From the NCBI GenBank assembly GCA_003605085.1, contig QZKD01000030.1, positions 1 through 36,093 on the forward strand: a stretch of 36,093 nucleotides of DNA, read 5' to 3'. Made by a program: the position numbers and the translations under genes. Below are positions 1-8,519 of the stretch, in pieces; positions within the stretch are counted from its first letter, which is position 1; each line of letters starts with the position of its first letter. The notes below the pieces were generated by a model. That model made no database searches. It worked only from the letters and a program-made list of their open reading frames with translations, and had not been told where the DNA came from. The DNA comes from Acholeplasma sp. (GTDB lineage: Bacteria; Bacillota_I; Bacilli_A; Acholeplasmatales; Acholeplasmataceae).

Positions 1-167
1 TCATTAAAGGATACTCCAAAGATCGAAAAGAATCCCTTCACCATATTCACAACAAACCCACTTTGGGCAGATGATAAATCTCCAGGCAGTAATGAATTGG
101 AAAATATGACAAGGACCCAAACGATACTCACATAAAAGACAATCTTTTGTTTCCTATTTGGACTCAT
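1..167 (-). CDS. VanZ-like family protein, N-terminal part (runs off the left edge)
   Basis: A frame opens at ATG 165-167 and stays open for 55 codons to the window edge, so only the N-terminus is visible. It begins with a basic stretch (MSPNRKQK), then one hydrophobic segment (about residues 9-23), followed by SNSLLPGDLSSAQSG. The 'S-x-x-P-x-x-x-S-x-x-Q-S-G' pattern after the first membrane segment is typical of VanZ-like membrane proteins (the family of the teicoplanin-resistance protein VanZ and many uncharacterised relatives). The start overlaps the last codons of degV by 14 bp, indicating translational coupling in one operon. Function cannot be assigned from this fragment. Confidence 0.6.
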   Translation of the reverse strand, partial: MSPNRKQKIVFYVSIVWVLVIFSNSLLPGDLSSAQSGFVVNMVKGFFSIFGVSFN

Positions 168-1014
168 GATGCATATCCATAAACGCGATACCCACCGCAC
201 CCTCACCCACCTGACAGCCAAGCACACAACCAATCATTGAAATCATCATGGAGCTGGGCTTTAAATGACTCATTTCTTTTTCAAGTTTTCCCAAACATGT
301 TTCATCGACACTATGCGTGATGACAAGATCACCCACCGATTCATGTTTTAACTCTCTTTTCACATGTTTAAACATCGTATGAATCGTATGGTCTAATTTG
401 CCAAGCGGACGACTGATCATCGTAACTTGATCGTTAACTAGTGTTACGAGTGGTTTCATTCTCAAGAGTTTTCCTAACTTATATTGAAACTTTTTCAAAC
501 GCAAGCCCTGATAAAGCAGTTCTAAATCACTGATCATATAAAACGTCTTAATTTTTGGCACCATGGCATCAAGACGATTTTTAATTTCATAAGCAGAAAG
601 CCCTTCTTTTCTTAATTCAACCGCTTTTTTGACGAGTAATCCCAATCCAGCTGAGGTCGTCTTGGAATCGACGATGTGCACATTGGTTTTTCCGAGCTCT
701 TGTTTGGCGATTAGTGCACTTTGAATCGATGAGGATAGATTGGAACCTATCCCGATATAAAGCACGTCATAACCCCTTCTGATATACTTATTATAGGCGA
801 TATGAAAGTCACCTGCACGCAGTCCCATCGAACGCGCAATCTCATTGGATTCTTTCATCTTTTGGATCAAGTCTTTCGTAGAGATATCGACCCCATCTTT
901 ATAGACAGCATCTTCAAAACGTATGAAAAGTGGAATGATTTGGACGTCTTCTCTTATGGTAAATTCTAAGGGTAAATCTGAAGTTGAATCGGTTAAAATC
1001 ACGATTTTATCCAA
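154..1014 (-). CDS. degV: DegV family fatty-acid-binding protein
   Basis: This 286-residue protein has the DegV start, strand-loop TDSTSDLP at residues 8-15, and the second lipid-headgroup loop around SNLSSSIQSA (about residues 91-100). DegV/FakB proteins bind a fatty acid and present it to a FakA kinase for phosphorylation; no fakA is in view. The usual TSQP loop is replaced by ARSMGLRAGDF, so this is a divergent paralogue. Translation appears to start at TTG (1012-1014), because AGGTGA lies six bases upstream inside the end of engB and no in-frame ATG fits; the two genes overlap by 8 bp. It also overlaps the downstream VanZ-like gene. Family assignment is secure; the lipid partner is not known. 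Confidence 0.87.
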   Translation of the reverse strand: MDKIVILTDSTSDLPLEFTIREDVQIIPLFIRFEDAVYKDGVDISTKDLIQKMKESNEIARSMGLRAGDFHIAYNKYIRRGYDVLYIGIGSNLSSSIQSALIAKQELGKTNVHIVDSKTTSAGLGLLVKKAVELRKEGLSAYEIKNRLDAMVPKIKTFYMISDLELLYQGLRLKKFQYKLGKLLRMKPLVTLVNDQVTMISRPLGKLDHTIHTMFKHVKRELKHESVGDLVITHSVDETCLGKLEKEMSHLKPSSMMISMIGCVLGCQVGEGAVGIAFMDMHHESK

Positions 1015-1585
1015 GAGTCATCACCTGATTTCTAATGGTTTGTTCGATCAAGTCCAAATTTTCTTTGGTTACACTTGAATAAGCTACAAAATTTGTCTCT
1101 GAAAACACCCGTTTAAGTTCATTGGTTCTTTTGAGCTGATGCGTTTTTTGGACCTTGTCCTTCTTGGTTGCTACCACCATTAAAGGAACCTTTAGGTTTT
1201 TTAAAAATTGAAAGGTAAATAAATCATCTTCCGTAGGACCCACTTTAAAATCAATCAGTAAACAAACAAGACGCATGTATTTGGACCTCGTTAAATAACG
1301 CTCGATCATGATAATAAAGTCATCCTGAGCGGATTTGGAACGCCTTGCATACCCATAGCCAGGGGCATCCACTAAATAGAACATATTTTCAATCAAGTAA
1401 AAATTCAGGGTTATGGTTTTCCCTGGGGTATTTGACACGCGTGCTAAACTTTTTCTACCGGCAAGCGCATTGATAAACGAACTTTTTCCGACATTGGATC
1501 GTCCGATCATCAAGACTTGAGGATATTCTCCTGGATCGTCTTTTAAATCGGTAATGCTTTTGATAAAGGTCGCATTTTTAAACAT
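1007..1585 (-). CDS. engB: Ribosome biogenesis GTPase EngB/YsxC/YihA
   Basis: A 192-residue small GTPase of the TrmE-Era-EngA-EngB-Septin group, needed for assembly of the large ribosomal subunit. G motifs are visible in order: G1 GRSNVGKSS (28-36), G2 around TPGKT (53-57), G3 DAPGYG (73-78), G4 TKKDK (140-144) and G5 YSSVTKE (169-175). Length is normal for the family. The ATG has GAGAGAGG seven bases upstream. It follows lon, an order also known from Bacillus, but a terminator hairpin sits between the two genes. A TATAAT at 1641-1646 could give engB its own promoter, with a weak -35. It is followed by degV with an 8-bp overlap. Confidence 0.95.
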   Translation of the reverse strand: MFKNATFIKSITDLKDDPGEYPQVLMIGRSNVGKSSFINALAGRKSLARVSNTPGKTITLNFYLIENMFYLVDAPGYGYARRSKSAQDDFIIMIERYLTRSKYMRLVCLLIDFKVGPTEDDLFTFQFLKNLKVPLMVVATKKDKVQKTHQLKRTNELKRVFSETNFVAYSSVTKENLDLIEQTIRNQVMTLG

Positions 1586-1611
1586 AGGCTGACCTCTCTC
1601 TCATGATTTTT

Positions 1612-1639
1612 AAAAAAGGCGGTCCCAAGGACCACCTTT
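1612..1639 (-). terminator. Rho-independent terminator of lon
   Basis: On the minus strand AAAGGTGGTCC, loop TTG, GGACCGCCTTT forms an 11-bp stem with one G-U pair, and the stem runs into TTTTTT. It starts ten bases after the lon stop codon and precedes engB, so engB needs read-through or its own promoter. Confidence 0.88.
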
Positions 1640-1648
1640 AATTATAAT

Positions 1649-3958
1649 CTATTTAAGCGCGATTTGAAAGACATCATTCACATTTTCAACGGGAATGATC
1701 GTCATCGCACTTCTGACTTCTTCTGGAATGTCATCGACATCCTTTTGGTTGTCCTTAGGAATGATAATCGTTTTTAGACCACTTCTGTGGGCAGCAATCG
1801 ATTTTTCTTTTAAACCACCGATCGGAAGTACATAGCCACGAAGCGTAATTTCACCGGTCATACCCACTTCTTTTTTCACTTCTCTATGGGTAGCTGCGGA
1901 TAAAATAGCGGTAGCAATCGTAATGCCTGCAGAAGGTCCATCTTTGGGAATCGCCCCTTCAGGAACGTGGACATGGAAATCATTTTGATTGAAAAGATCT
2001 TCATCGATATGATACATTTTCGCATTCGCTTTCACGAAGGAGAGTGCAGTCATGGCCGATTCTTTCATCACATCCCCGAGTTTGCCCGTTAAAACGAGTT
2101 TTCCAGCGCCCTTATAGTAAGTGACTTCCACAGGAAGTGTATCCCCACCAAAGGCAGTATACGCAAGACCCGTAGCGACCCCAATCTGATCTTTTTTATC
2201 CGACTGATTATGGGAGAATTTCGGTTTACCGATATAGGTTTCGATGTTATCTACGGTGATATCCACGCGGGGCACTTTGTTGATTAAAATTTCTTTAATC
2301 GATTTACGGATGAGTGCTCCGATGTAACGGTTCACTTCACGAACGCCAGCTTCTCTGGTGTAATAGCGAATGATGTAATAGATCGCTTCATCATTGATCG
2401 AAAATTCTTTTTCACTGATGCCATGGGCTTTGAGTTGTTTTCTGACTAAGTGACCTTGAGCAATTTTATGCTTTTCCTGTTCGGTATAGGAAGATAATTC
2501 GACAATCTCCATCCGGTCACGAAGCGGTGCTGGGACGTTTTCAAGATAATTAGCTGTAGTGATGAAGAGAACTTGTGATAAATCATAAGGTTCTTCAAGG
2601 TAGTGATCGGAGAATTTCGCATTTTGTTCAGGATCTAAGACTTCAAGCATCGCTGAGGCGGGATCCCCTTTATAATCACTGCTCATCTTATCGATTTCAT
2701 CGAGTAAGAAGACAGGATTCACGGTACCTGCATCGCGCATGCCTTTGATGATACGACCAGGGAGTGCTCCGATGTAGGTACGTCTGTGTCCTCTGATCTC
2801 GGATTCGTCTCTGACACCACCCAAGCTTTGTTTAACAAACTTACGTCCGAGTGCATCCGCGATTGAAATCGCTAAAGACGTTTTACCGACCCCGGGAGGC
2901 CCTGCAAAACAAAGGATCGTTTGAGGATTTCTCTTGGTCATAATTTTCACGGCTAGATATTCAATAATACGTTCTTTGACCTTATCTAAACCATAATGTT
3001 GTTCATCGAGTTTTTGTTTAACTTTTTGTAGATCATAAGAATCCTTAGAAGCTTTTTTCCAGGGAAGATCGACTAAAAGATCAAGATAATTCTTGATGAT
3101 CTGACTTTCTGCCATCGAGGGGGGAGTACTTTGATATTTAGAAAGTTCTTGAAGTGCCTTTTCTTCGATGTTTTTTGGCATCTTGGCAGCTAAAATCTTC
3201 TTTCTGTACTCATCGATTTCATCTTCCTTCTTCGCTTTATCACCGAGTTCATTTTGAATCGCTCGCATCTTTTCACGAAGATAATATTCTTTTTGATTTT
3301 CATCAATGGATTTTTTGATATCTTCATTGATTTTCGCTTCTAAATCCACGATCATCTTTTGTTTGGAGATATCTTCAATGAGCATGCGTAAACGCATGTT
3401 CAAGTTACTTTCTTCTAAATACTTATATTTTTGTTGGTCAGGTGTCTTCAAGTTGAAGATAATCATATCCGAAATCTTTTCAGTGGATAAGCCCTGTTGA
3501 ACTTTTTCCATGACTTGATTATTCGGAACTAAAATGGTTTGTGCGTTATTCGCGATTTCTTGCATAATCATCTTAATTAAGGTGACTTCTTCATCGACAT
3601 TTCCCGCCACGGTTTCATGTTCTTGGTATTCGACCACGAAATAAGGATCGGTTAAAAAATATTCTTTGACTTTGATCCGTGATAAAACAGAGAGCTTCAC
3701 TTTATAAGCATCATTGGGGAGTTTTATCTTCATTTGGATCTTGACTAAAGTTCCATACGCTTCGATATCATCGATCGTAGGTTCTTCAATCAAAGGATTC
3801 TTTTGGATTAAGACAACAGCGTAGGATCCGAAGTTCTTCTCTGCTTCTTCGACAGCCTTTAAGGAGACCTTACGGCCTACTTCAATGCGGAAGTCATTAT
3901 TGGGAATCGGTACGGTTCCACGAACAACGATAGCAGGTAAGCTTTTTGACATTTCCAT
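1649..3958 (-). CDS. lon: ATP-dependent protease Lon
   Basis: A 769-residue Lon (LonA type): N-terminal substrate-recognition domain (about 8-200), coiled-coil linker, AAA+ module and C-terminal Ser-Lys protease. With the ATG at 3956-3958 as residue 1, the motifs are Walker A GPPGVGKT (353-360), Walker [10 protein letters not shown] (416-424), sensor TTAN (467-470), catalytic Ser676 in KDGPSAG and Lys719 in [12 protein letters not shown] prefer this ATG because AAGGATGTGA, close to a full anti-SD complement, sits at the right distance; an in-frame GTG at 3967 lies inside that site. It degrades misfolded and regulatory proteins in the cytoplasm. Its promoter carries a CIRCE-like operator, so heat-shock control by HrcA is likely. 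Confidence 0.97.
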   Translation of the reverse strand: MEMSKSLPAIVVRGTVPIPNNDFRIEVGRKVSLKAVEEAEKNFGSYAVVLIQKNPLIEEPTIDDIEAYGTLVKIQMKIKLPNDAYKVKLSVLSRIKVKEYFLTDPYFVVEYQEHETVAGNVDEEVTLIKMIMQEIANNAQTILVPNNQVMEKVQQGLSTEKISDMIIFNLKTPDQQKYKYLEESNLNMRLRMLIEDISKQKMIVDLEAKINEDIKKSIDENQKEYYLREKMRAIQNELGDKAKKEDEIDEYRKKILAAKMPKNIEEKALQELSKYQSTPPSMAESQIIKNYLDLLVDLPWKKASKDSYDLQKVKQKLDEQHYGLDKVKERIIEYLAVKIMTKRNPQTILCFAGPPGVGKTSLAISIADALGRKFVKQSLGGVRDESEIRGHRRTYIGALPGRIIKGMRDAGTVNPVFLLDEIDKMSSDYKGDPASAMLEVLDPEQNAKFSDHYLEEPYDLSQVLFITTANYLENVPAPLRDRMEIVELSSYTEQEKHKIAQGHLVRKQLKAHGISEKEFSINDEAIYYIIRYYTREAGVREVNRYIGALIRKSIKEILINKVPRVDITVDNIETYIGKPKFSHNQSDKKDQIGVATGLAYTAFGGDTLPVEVTYYKGAGKLVLTGKLGDVMKESAMTALSFVKANAKMYHIDEDLFNQNDFHVHVPEGAIPKDGPSAGITIATAILSAATHREVKKEVGMTGEITLRGYVLPIGGLKEKSIAAHRSGLKTIIIPKDNQKDVDDIPEEVRSAMTIIPVENVNDVFQIALK

Positions 3959-3990
3959 GAGGTTCACATCCTTCTTTTGGTTTCACTTCG

Positions 3991-4018
3991 ATTATAGCAT
4001 ACTTTCATGGATTTGCAA
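3991..4018 (-). promoter_or_regulatory. Sigma-70-type promoter of lon
   Basis: -35 TTGCAA (4013-4018), a 16-bp spacer and -10 TATAAT (3991-3996) with an extended TGC just upstream. It lies about 33 bp from the lon start codon, downstream of the tig terminator, so lon is transcribed on its own. Confidence 0.85.
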
Positions 4019-4038
4019 TCGATAAGCACGAGTGCCAA
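4012..4038 (-). promoter_or_regulatory. CIRCE-like operator (HrcA site) of lon
   Basis: The minus strand reads TTGGCACTC, nine bases, GATTGCAAA. The CIRCE consensus is TTAGCACTC-N9-GAGTGCTAA; 15 of 18 arm positions match and the spacer is exactly nine. The right arm contains the lon -35, so bound repressor would block RNA polymerase. CIRCE in front of lon is known from mycoplasmas, which supports the call; hrcA itself is not in the window. Confidence 0.75.
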
Positions 4039-4048
4039 TCCATTATGG

Positions 4049-4073
4049 GAAATAAAGGGACGGTCTCGTCCCT
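4049..4073 (-). terminator. Terminator of tig
   Basis: Minus strand AGGGAC, loop GAGACC, GTCCCT followed by TTATTT. The 6-bp G+C-rich stem begins about four bases after the tig stop codon and separates tig from the lon promoter. Confidence 0.75.
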
Positions 4074-4076
4074 CAT

Positions 4077-5357
4077 CTATTTTCTAACGGCTGAATCTAA
4101 GACAAATTGATACGCTTTGTTAAGTGCCACATCTTGTTCAAGGGATGTTTCTGGGATGTATTTCTTGATGTCTTCCACGGGCATATTGTAGCGTTTTGCG
4201 AGTTCTTCGTACTTATCTTTCAGTTCATCTTCAGTTGCTTTAAAGCCTTCGGCTTTGGCAATCGCTTCGATGACGAGTGTAGTTTTGACACGCTTTTCGG
4301 ATTCTTCTTTGAGTTGAACTTCGAACTGGTCTTTATCAATACCGGATAGAGATAAGAACATATCGAGCTCTAAACCATATTGCTTCGCTTGATTAAGCAC
4401 GTTTTCACGAGCAGCATTGAGTTCTTCTTCGATCATTTCTTCAGGAATTTCTAAGGATGCGCCTTCAACAACTTGTTTAATGATGGCTTCCGTCATTTGA
4501 CTTTCGGCATCATTCTTCTTCGTTTCTTCTAACGTTTTACGGGTTGATGTTCTGAGTTCTTCGATGGTTGTAACGCCTTCTTTATTTAAGGACTTCACGA
4601 ATTCATCGTTGAGTTCACTTTGGCTCTTTGTTTTAACTTCATGAAGTTTTACTTTAAAGACAACGGCTTTGCCTTTTAAGTTTTCTGCTTGATAGTTTTC
4701 TGGGAACGTGACGTTTAAGTCTTTTTCTTCACCTGGATTCATACCGACCATTTGGGCTTCAAAACCAGGAATGAATTGATTCGATCCGATTTCTAGGGAA
4801 TAGTTTTCTGCTTTTCCACCTTCAAAAGGAACGCCATCAAGGAATCCTTCAAAATCAAAAATCGCAGTATCACCATTTTCAAGTGCGCCTTCCTTTAGGG
4901 AAAGTTGACTATTGGTCGATACTAAGGTATTGATTTCTTTTTCTACTTCACTATCCGTAACTTCGGATGTGATTAAAGCGACTTCAATCCCTTTATAAGC
5001 GCCTAATGTGACTTCTGGTTTGACAGGTGCAATCAATGAGACCTGAAAGTTTTCACCACGCTTGATCCCTGCAAAATCAACATCGACCTTGGGTTGACCG
5101 ACGATTTCATAATCGGGATGGGCTTGGGCTTCATGCATCTTATGATGAAGTACATGGTTTAATGCATCTTCATAAAGCGACTCAACGCCAAATTTGTTTT
5201 CATAAATGTTTCTTGGAACATGTCCTTTTCTAAATCCTTTAATCTCGATATCGCCTTTGACATGATCAAACGCATGATCAAGACCATGCTCAAATTCGTG
5301 TGGGGTGACATCAAAGGTGTACTTCACACGGTTGGTTGCTACTTTTTCTACTAACAT
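4077..5357 (-). CDS. tig: Trigger factor (ribosome-associated chaperone, prolyl isomerase)
   Basis: A 426-residue trigger factor, the usual length. The N-terminal ribosome-docking loop reads GFRKGHVP (41-48), matching the GFRxGxxP signature. An FKBP-type prolyl isomerase domain follows (about 155-240, with GSNQFIPGFEAQMVGM), then the alpha-helical C-terminal chaperone arms. It binds nascent chains at the ribosome exit tunnel. AGGAG lies eight bases before the ATG. The gene is monocistronic: own promoter, own terminator. It is divergent from the BcerS/YghO-like gene. Confidence 0.96.
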   Translation of the reverse strand: MLVEKVATNRVKYTFDVTPHEFEHGLDHAFDHVKGDIEIKGFRKGHVPRNIYENKFGVESLYEDALNHVLHHKMHEAQAHPDYEIVGQPKVDVDFAGIKRGENFQVSLIAPVKPEVTLGAYKGIEVALITSEVTDSEVEKEINTLVSTNSQLSLKEGALENGDTAIFDFEGFLDGVPFEGGKAENYSLEIGSNQFIPGFEAQMVGMNPGEEKDLNVTFPENYQAENLKGKAVVFKVKLHEVKTKSQSELNDEFVKSLNKEGVTTIEELRTSTRKTLEETKKNDAESQMTEAIIKQVVEGASLEIPEEMIEEELNAARENVLNQAKQYGLELDMFLSLSGIDKDQFEVQLKEESEKRVKTTLVIEAIAKAEGFKATEDELKDKYEELAKRYNMPVEDIKKYIPETSLEQDVALNKAYQFVLDSAVRK

Positions 5358-5399
5358 ACATCATTCTCCTAATTTCATCTTTTGGTTTAGACCTTTTCT

Positions 5400-5405
5400 A
5401 TTATA
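5400..5405 (-). promoter_or_regulatory. Extended -10 promoter of tig
   Basis: TATAAT on the minus strand preceded by TGT (extended -10). The -35 is weak (TTTATC at a 16-bp spacing). It lies about 43 bp upstream of the tig start codon. Confidence 0.65.
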
Positions 5406-5443
5406 ACATAGATTTATCTTAGATAAAGGGAAATGACAAAACA

Positions 5444-5472
5444 TTGCCATTTTTGTGAAATTGCGTTACAAT
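5444..5472 (+). promoter_or_regulatory. Promoter of the BcerS/YghO-like gene
   Basis: TTGCCA (5444-5449), 17-bp spacer, TACAAT (5467-5472). It lies 27 bp before the ATG at 5500 and is divergent from the tig promoter. Confidence 0.8.
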
Positions 5473-5499
5473 GGTATCAAGTGAAAAGAGGTTTAAGAT

Positions 5500-6621
5500 A
5501 TGATTACCATAAAAGAAGTCAAAACATACCTTGACGGCATCCGTTTTACGGAATTTCCGAATAAACTGTATAAAAAGAATCCGTATTTTGTTCCTGCTTT
5601 ATCTTTAGATGAAAGAAATGTCTTCAATCCTAAAGTGAATCCCATTTTTGAATACTGCGAAGCGGTGAGATACTTAGCGTATAAGGACGGTAAAATCGTC
5701 GGACGCATCGCAGGAATCATCAATCATCGTTGGAATGAAGCGTATCAGATTAAAAAAGGACGTTTTACACGTTTAGATATGATCGATGACATTGAAGTGA
5801 CCAAAGCTTTAATCGATAAAGTTACTGAATGGTCTCTTGCTAAAGGAATGGATACCTTAATTGGGCCGATCGGATTTACTGATTTAGACCGCCAAGGGAT
5901 GCTTGTCCATGGGTTTGATCAACTCAATATGTTTATTACCATCTATAATCACCCCTACTATATGGAACATATTGAAAAATTGGGGTTTGTCAAAGATGTC
6001 GACTGGACAGAAAAACAAATCAAATGGCCGACTGAAGTTTCCGATAAGATTAAGCGTGGTGCTGAAATCGCAAGAAAACGTTATGGTTATGAACTGATTA
6101 AGTGCACAAAGAAAAAAGATGTCTTCAACTATATCTATGAAGCTTTAGCCATGTATAATGTCGCCTTTAATGAACTTTATGGTTTCTTTCCGATCACCAA
6201 TAAAGTCATGGACTACTATATTAACCAGATGATCGCTTTAGTTTCCTTAGAATATCTTTGGTTTGTCAAAGACAAAGAAGGCAAGATCGTTGGGTTAACC
6301 CTGATTATGCCATCCTTAGCGAAAGAAAATAAAAAGAGTAACGGAAAACTATTACCCTTTGGTATCTTTAGAATTTTAAGAGCACTCAAGCATCATGATG
6401 TGATTGACTTATACTTTATCGCGGTTGACCCCAAACATCATGGTAAAGGGTTGATCGCTCTGATGTTTGAAGATGGTATTCAAACCGGGATTAAGCATGG
6501 TGTGAGATTTGCTGAAACGGGTCCTGAACTTGAACTCAATACCAATATTCAAAACCAATGGAAGGACTTCGAGTACGTCGAACACAAGCGAAGACGTTGT
6601 TATACCAAACCGATTGCATAA
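5500..6621 (+). CDS. YghO/BcerS-like GNAT-fold acyltransferase family protein
   Basis: A 373-residue protein that I place in the YghO family (Escherichia coli YghO; the bacterial ceramide synthase BcerS of Caulobacter belongs to the same group). Recognisable blocks are GPIGFTDLDRQGMLVHGFD (122-140), YNHPYYMEHIEKLGF (149-163), a GNAT-like strand-turn-helix FIAVDPKHHGKGLIALMFE (306-324), and a basic end HKRRRCY (362-368). The family has a duplicated GNAT fold and, where studied, uses acyl-CoA as donor. Substrate here is unknown: no sphingolipid genes lie nearby. AGAGG is eight bases before the ATG. The gene stands alone between its own promoter and a strong terminator. Confidence 0.7.
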   Translation: MITIKEVKTYLDGIRFTEFPNKLYKKNPYFVPALSLDERNVFNPKVNPIFEYCEAVRYLAYKDGKIVGRIAGIINHRWNEAYQIKKGRFTRLDMIDDIEVTKALIDKVTEWSLAKGMDTLIGPIGFTDLDRQGMLVHGFDQLNMFITIYNHPYYMEHIEKLGFVKDVDWTEKQIKWPTEVSDKIKRGAEIARKRYGYELIKCTKKKDVFNYIYEALAMYNVAFNELYGFFPITNKVMDYYINQMIALVSLEYLWFVKDKEGKIVGLTLIMPSLAKENKKSNGKLLPFGIFRILRALKHHDVIDLYFIAVDPKHHGKGLIALMFEDGIQTGIKHGVRFAETGPELELNTNIQNQWKDFEYVEHKRRRCYTKPIA

Positions 6622-6622
6622 T

Positions 6623-6648
6623 AAAAAGGCGGAATCGCCTTTTTTTTG
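6623..6648. terminator. Bidirectional terminator between convergent genes
   Basis: AAAAAGGCG, loop GAAT, CGCCTTTTT is a perfect 9-bp stem ending in eight T on the plus strand. On the minus strand the stem is followed by TTTTTATTAT. It closes the YghO-like gene (+) and the FMN-binding gene (-). Confidence 0.9.
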
Positions 6649-6656
6649 TTCAAAAA

Positions 6657-7046
6657 TTAAGTTAATGCATCCTCAATCGCCAGTAAGATCACTTTCGATG
6701 AGTAAGTGGCACCTGTAATCAAGTCAACATCCAAGGATTGGGTATCGATCACATCAAGGATGACCATTTCGCCCTCTGATCCTTGTCCATTGATGTGTTT
6801 GGTAATCTCAATTTCTGTGATCCTGTGATCATCAATAGTGACGATCACTTCCACATCAATAGGAAACGCTTGATAGGTTCCTGTGTATGTTCCATCTTCT
6901 AATGTCGATAAATCGATGTCTTCTAATTCAACCGTATTTAATCTTTCGAGATCTGCATTCATCTTCTTAATGAGTTGACTCCCAGCTATAATGAAACCCG
7001 TGAGTATCACTAAGAGGATGAGGATGATAACTTGCCAGCGTTTCAT
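6657..7046 (-). CDS. Membrane-anchored FMN-binding domain protein (covalent flavin carrier)
   Basis: A 129-residue protein with one N-terminal membrane anchor (about residues 5-25) and a C-terminal FMN_bind domain. The flavinylation motif D-x-x-T-G-A-T-Y-S-S lies at 108-117; by analogy with NqrC/RnfG, the FMN would be linked through Thr114 by an ApbE flavin transferase. The domain would face outside the membrane, suggesting electron transfer at the cell surface. ATG 7044-7046 overlaps the flavodoxin stop (ATGA), so the start is set by translational coupling; an upstream in-frame start would bury it in the flavodoxin. No apbE is in the window. Confidence 0.78.
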   Translation of the reverse strand: MKRWQVIILILLVILTGFIIAGSQLIKKMNADLERLNTVELEDIDLSTLEDGTYTGTYQAFPIDVEVIVTIDDHRITEIEITKHINGQGSEGEMVILDVIDTQSLDVDLITGATYSSKVILLAIEDALT

Positions 7047-7486
7047 AAGGATAATGTTTGTATGAGTGCAGCAATCGCTTTTTCTCTTTTTCGCGATGTC
7101 CAATTGATCGAAATCACTTCATTCACCTGACCATTTTTGCTTAAAATGATCTTCTTCATCGCATTTAATGTCTGTTTACCGCCGAGTCCTGCAAAAGGGA
7201 AATAGTGGGTCACGAAAAGATCAAAGGTCTTTCCTGTTAAATCGCCAAGACTTTCAAGATAGGCTTTCGTGACTTTGGGTAAACTGAACCCGTGGACAGG
7301 TGAACCGATGATCACAAATGATACATCCTTCACACTAGGTGCAAAAACGATGGTTGCAACCATCTGATTGGGATCATCTGAGGTAGCGACGATCTTTTCA
7401 ATCGGTATCCCACTCTTTTGGGATAATTTTTTTGCTACACTTTCGGTATTCCCTGTCTTTGAATAATATATAATTTTATCTCTCAT
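7043..7486 (-). CDS. Flavodoxin-like protein
   Basis: A 147-residue flavodoxin-fold protein. The FMN phosphate-binding loop is YYSKTGNTESVA (about 7-18), and a GSPVHGFSLP segment matches the second flavin-contacting loop. I chose ATG 7484-7486, because AAGGAGG lies seven bases before it; the ATG six bases upstream has almost no spacing. The Shine-Dalgarno site is inside the last codons of the upstream membrane gene. It overlaps the FMN-binding gene by four bases. It probably acts as a cytoplasmic electron carrier or flavodoxin-type reductase with its operon partners; the partner substrate is not visible. Confidence 0.8.
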   Translation of the reverse strand: MRDKIIYYSKTGNTESVAKKLSQKSGIPIEKIVATSDDPNQMVATIVFAPSVKDVSFVIIGSPVHGFSLPKVTKAYLESLGDLTGKTFDLFVTHYFPFAGLGGKQTLNAMKKIILSKNGQVNEVISINWTSRKREKAIAALIQTLSL

Positions 7487-7488
7487 GT

Positions 7489-8301
7489 TCATTCCTCCTT
7501 CGAAATGTGTTGTTTAGTTATATTTTGGATGCTGGGGTATACGATGATTAACATCAGAATCGATAGGATCATGATCGAAAACCAGAGAACAAATTCTTTT
7601 GATCCTGTCTGATAGGATGCATAGGTCATGACCATCATGTAGATCGCACCTTTAAGATTGACAATCCATCCAAGAGCGATTCCTAAAGGATTTTTCTTCT
7701 TGATGAGTAGTGCAATATAGATAAAGACTAGGATCACCATCATTGCATCCAAGCTAAAGACAATCGAGGTCACATGACCACTTAAGGTGATAATCGAAGG
7801 AAGTTCATCTGTCAATATATAGGTGATTGATTGCATGACATAAACCACGGATAAACCAAGTGCGATGAACCATAGATAAATCATAAGGACCGAGCGCTTA
7901 AGAGGATTCAGCGGATGAATGAAAGAAAGTCGTTTAATGACATCCTGAACAGTCATTATGAGTAAAGGAATCGACATGACAGTGATTAAAAGATAGATGA
8001 GATAAAGGTCATTAAAGTGAGCACCAAAAAGATAATAAAGGTAATTATAAAACAAATACCAGATGAGTCCCGCCCAGGTGAGCTCATTGAGCGCATCATG
8101 ATGGGATTTTGAACGAATGAATACGACAATGATGAGTGGAATAAACGTGATCAATGTGATGAAATCGTTACTTTGAAATATCGTTTTAATTGGTTCATTA
8201 TCCTGATAGACACTAGGGATAAAATACCCATAGATTGAAGCAAACAGCACCAATAGGGAGATCAAAAGCGTGAGAATAATTTTTAACTTTCTGGGTTGCA
8301 T
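7489..8301 (-). CDS. Multi-pass membrane protein of unknown function
   Basis: A 270-residue, strongly hydrophobic protein with about seven predicted membrane segments, starting with a basic MQPRKLK and ending in the charged tail KQHISKEE. I recognise no family motif. It is the first gene of an operon with the flavodoxin and FMN-binding proteins: its final codons carry their Shine-Dalgarno site. A membrane component for a flavin-based redox chain is a reasonable guess from context, but no haem- or quinone-binding motif is evident. AAAGGTGA lies five bases before the ATG. Confidence 0.75.
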   Translation of the reverse strand: MQPRKLKIILTLLISLLVLFASIYGYFIPSVYQDNEPIKTIFQSNDFITLITFIPLIIVVFIRSKSHHDALNELTWAGLIWYLFYNYLYYLFGAHFNDLYLIYLLITVMSIPLLIMTVQDVIKRLSFIHPLNPLKRSVLMIYLWFIALGLSVVYVMQSITYILTDELPSIITLSGHVTSIVFSLDAMMVILVFIYIALLIKKKNPLGIALGWIVNLKGAIYMMVMTYASYQTGSKEFVLWFSIMILSILMLIIVYPSIQNITKQHISKEE

Positions 8302-8332
8302 CGTATCACCTTTAAAAAACGCAGTTATTTAG

Positions 8333-8361
8333 ATTATCCCTAAAAAAGTACATATTTGCAA
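8333..8361 (-). promoter_or_regulatory. Promoter of the membrane protein-flavodoxin-FMN_bind operon
   Basis: TTGCAA (8356-8361), 17-bp spacer, GATAAT (8333-8338). A 6-bp inverted repeat GTTAGG-N8-CCTAAC lies 37 bp further upstream (8398-8417) and could be an operator. Confidence 0.75.
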
Positions 8362-8442
8362 GATGTCATGATTAGAATCTTTCAAACTTAACACATTGTT
8401 AGGGCATTTATCCTAACTTACATGGAAAGTGAGGTGATACAT

Positions 8443-8471
8443 GAAAAACGCCTCAATCCAAGGGATCGAGG
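8443..8471 (-). terminator. Terminator of manA
   Basis: Minus strand CCTCGATCC, loop CTT, GGATTGAGG (9 bp, one G-U pair), then CGTTTTT. It lies about 50 bp after the manA stop and upstream of the next promoter. Confidence 0.75.
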
Positions 8472-8519
8472 AGTGTGAGGTTAAATAAGAAATCTAAGTA
8501 AAGATCAGATATATTTAAG

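Noticed and set aside
8441-8488. A 15-codon plus-strand frame with GAGGTG before its ATG.
   Set aside because: It coincides with the manA terminator stem on the other strand, has no clear promoter, and is too short to support.
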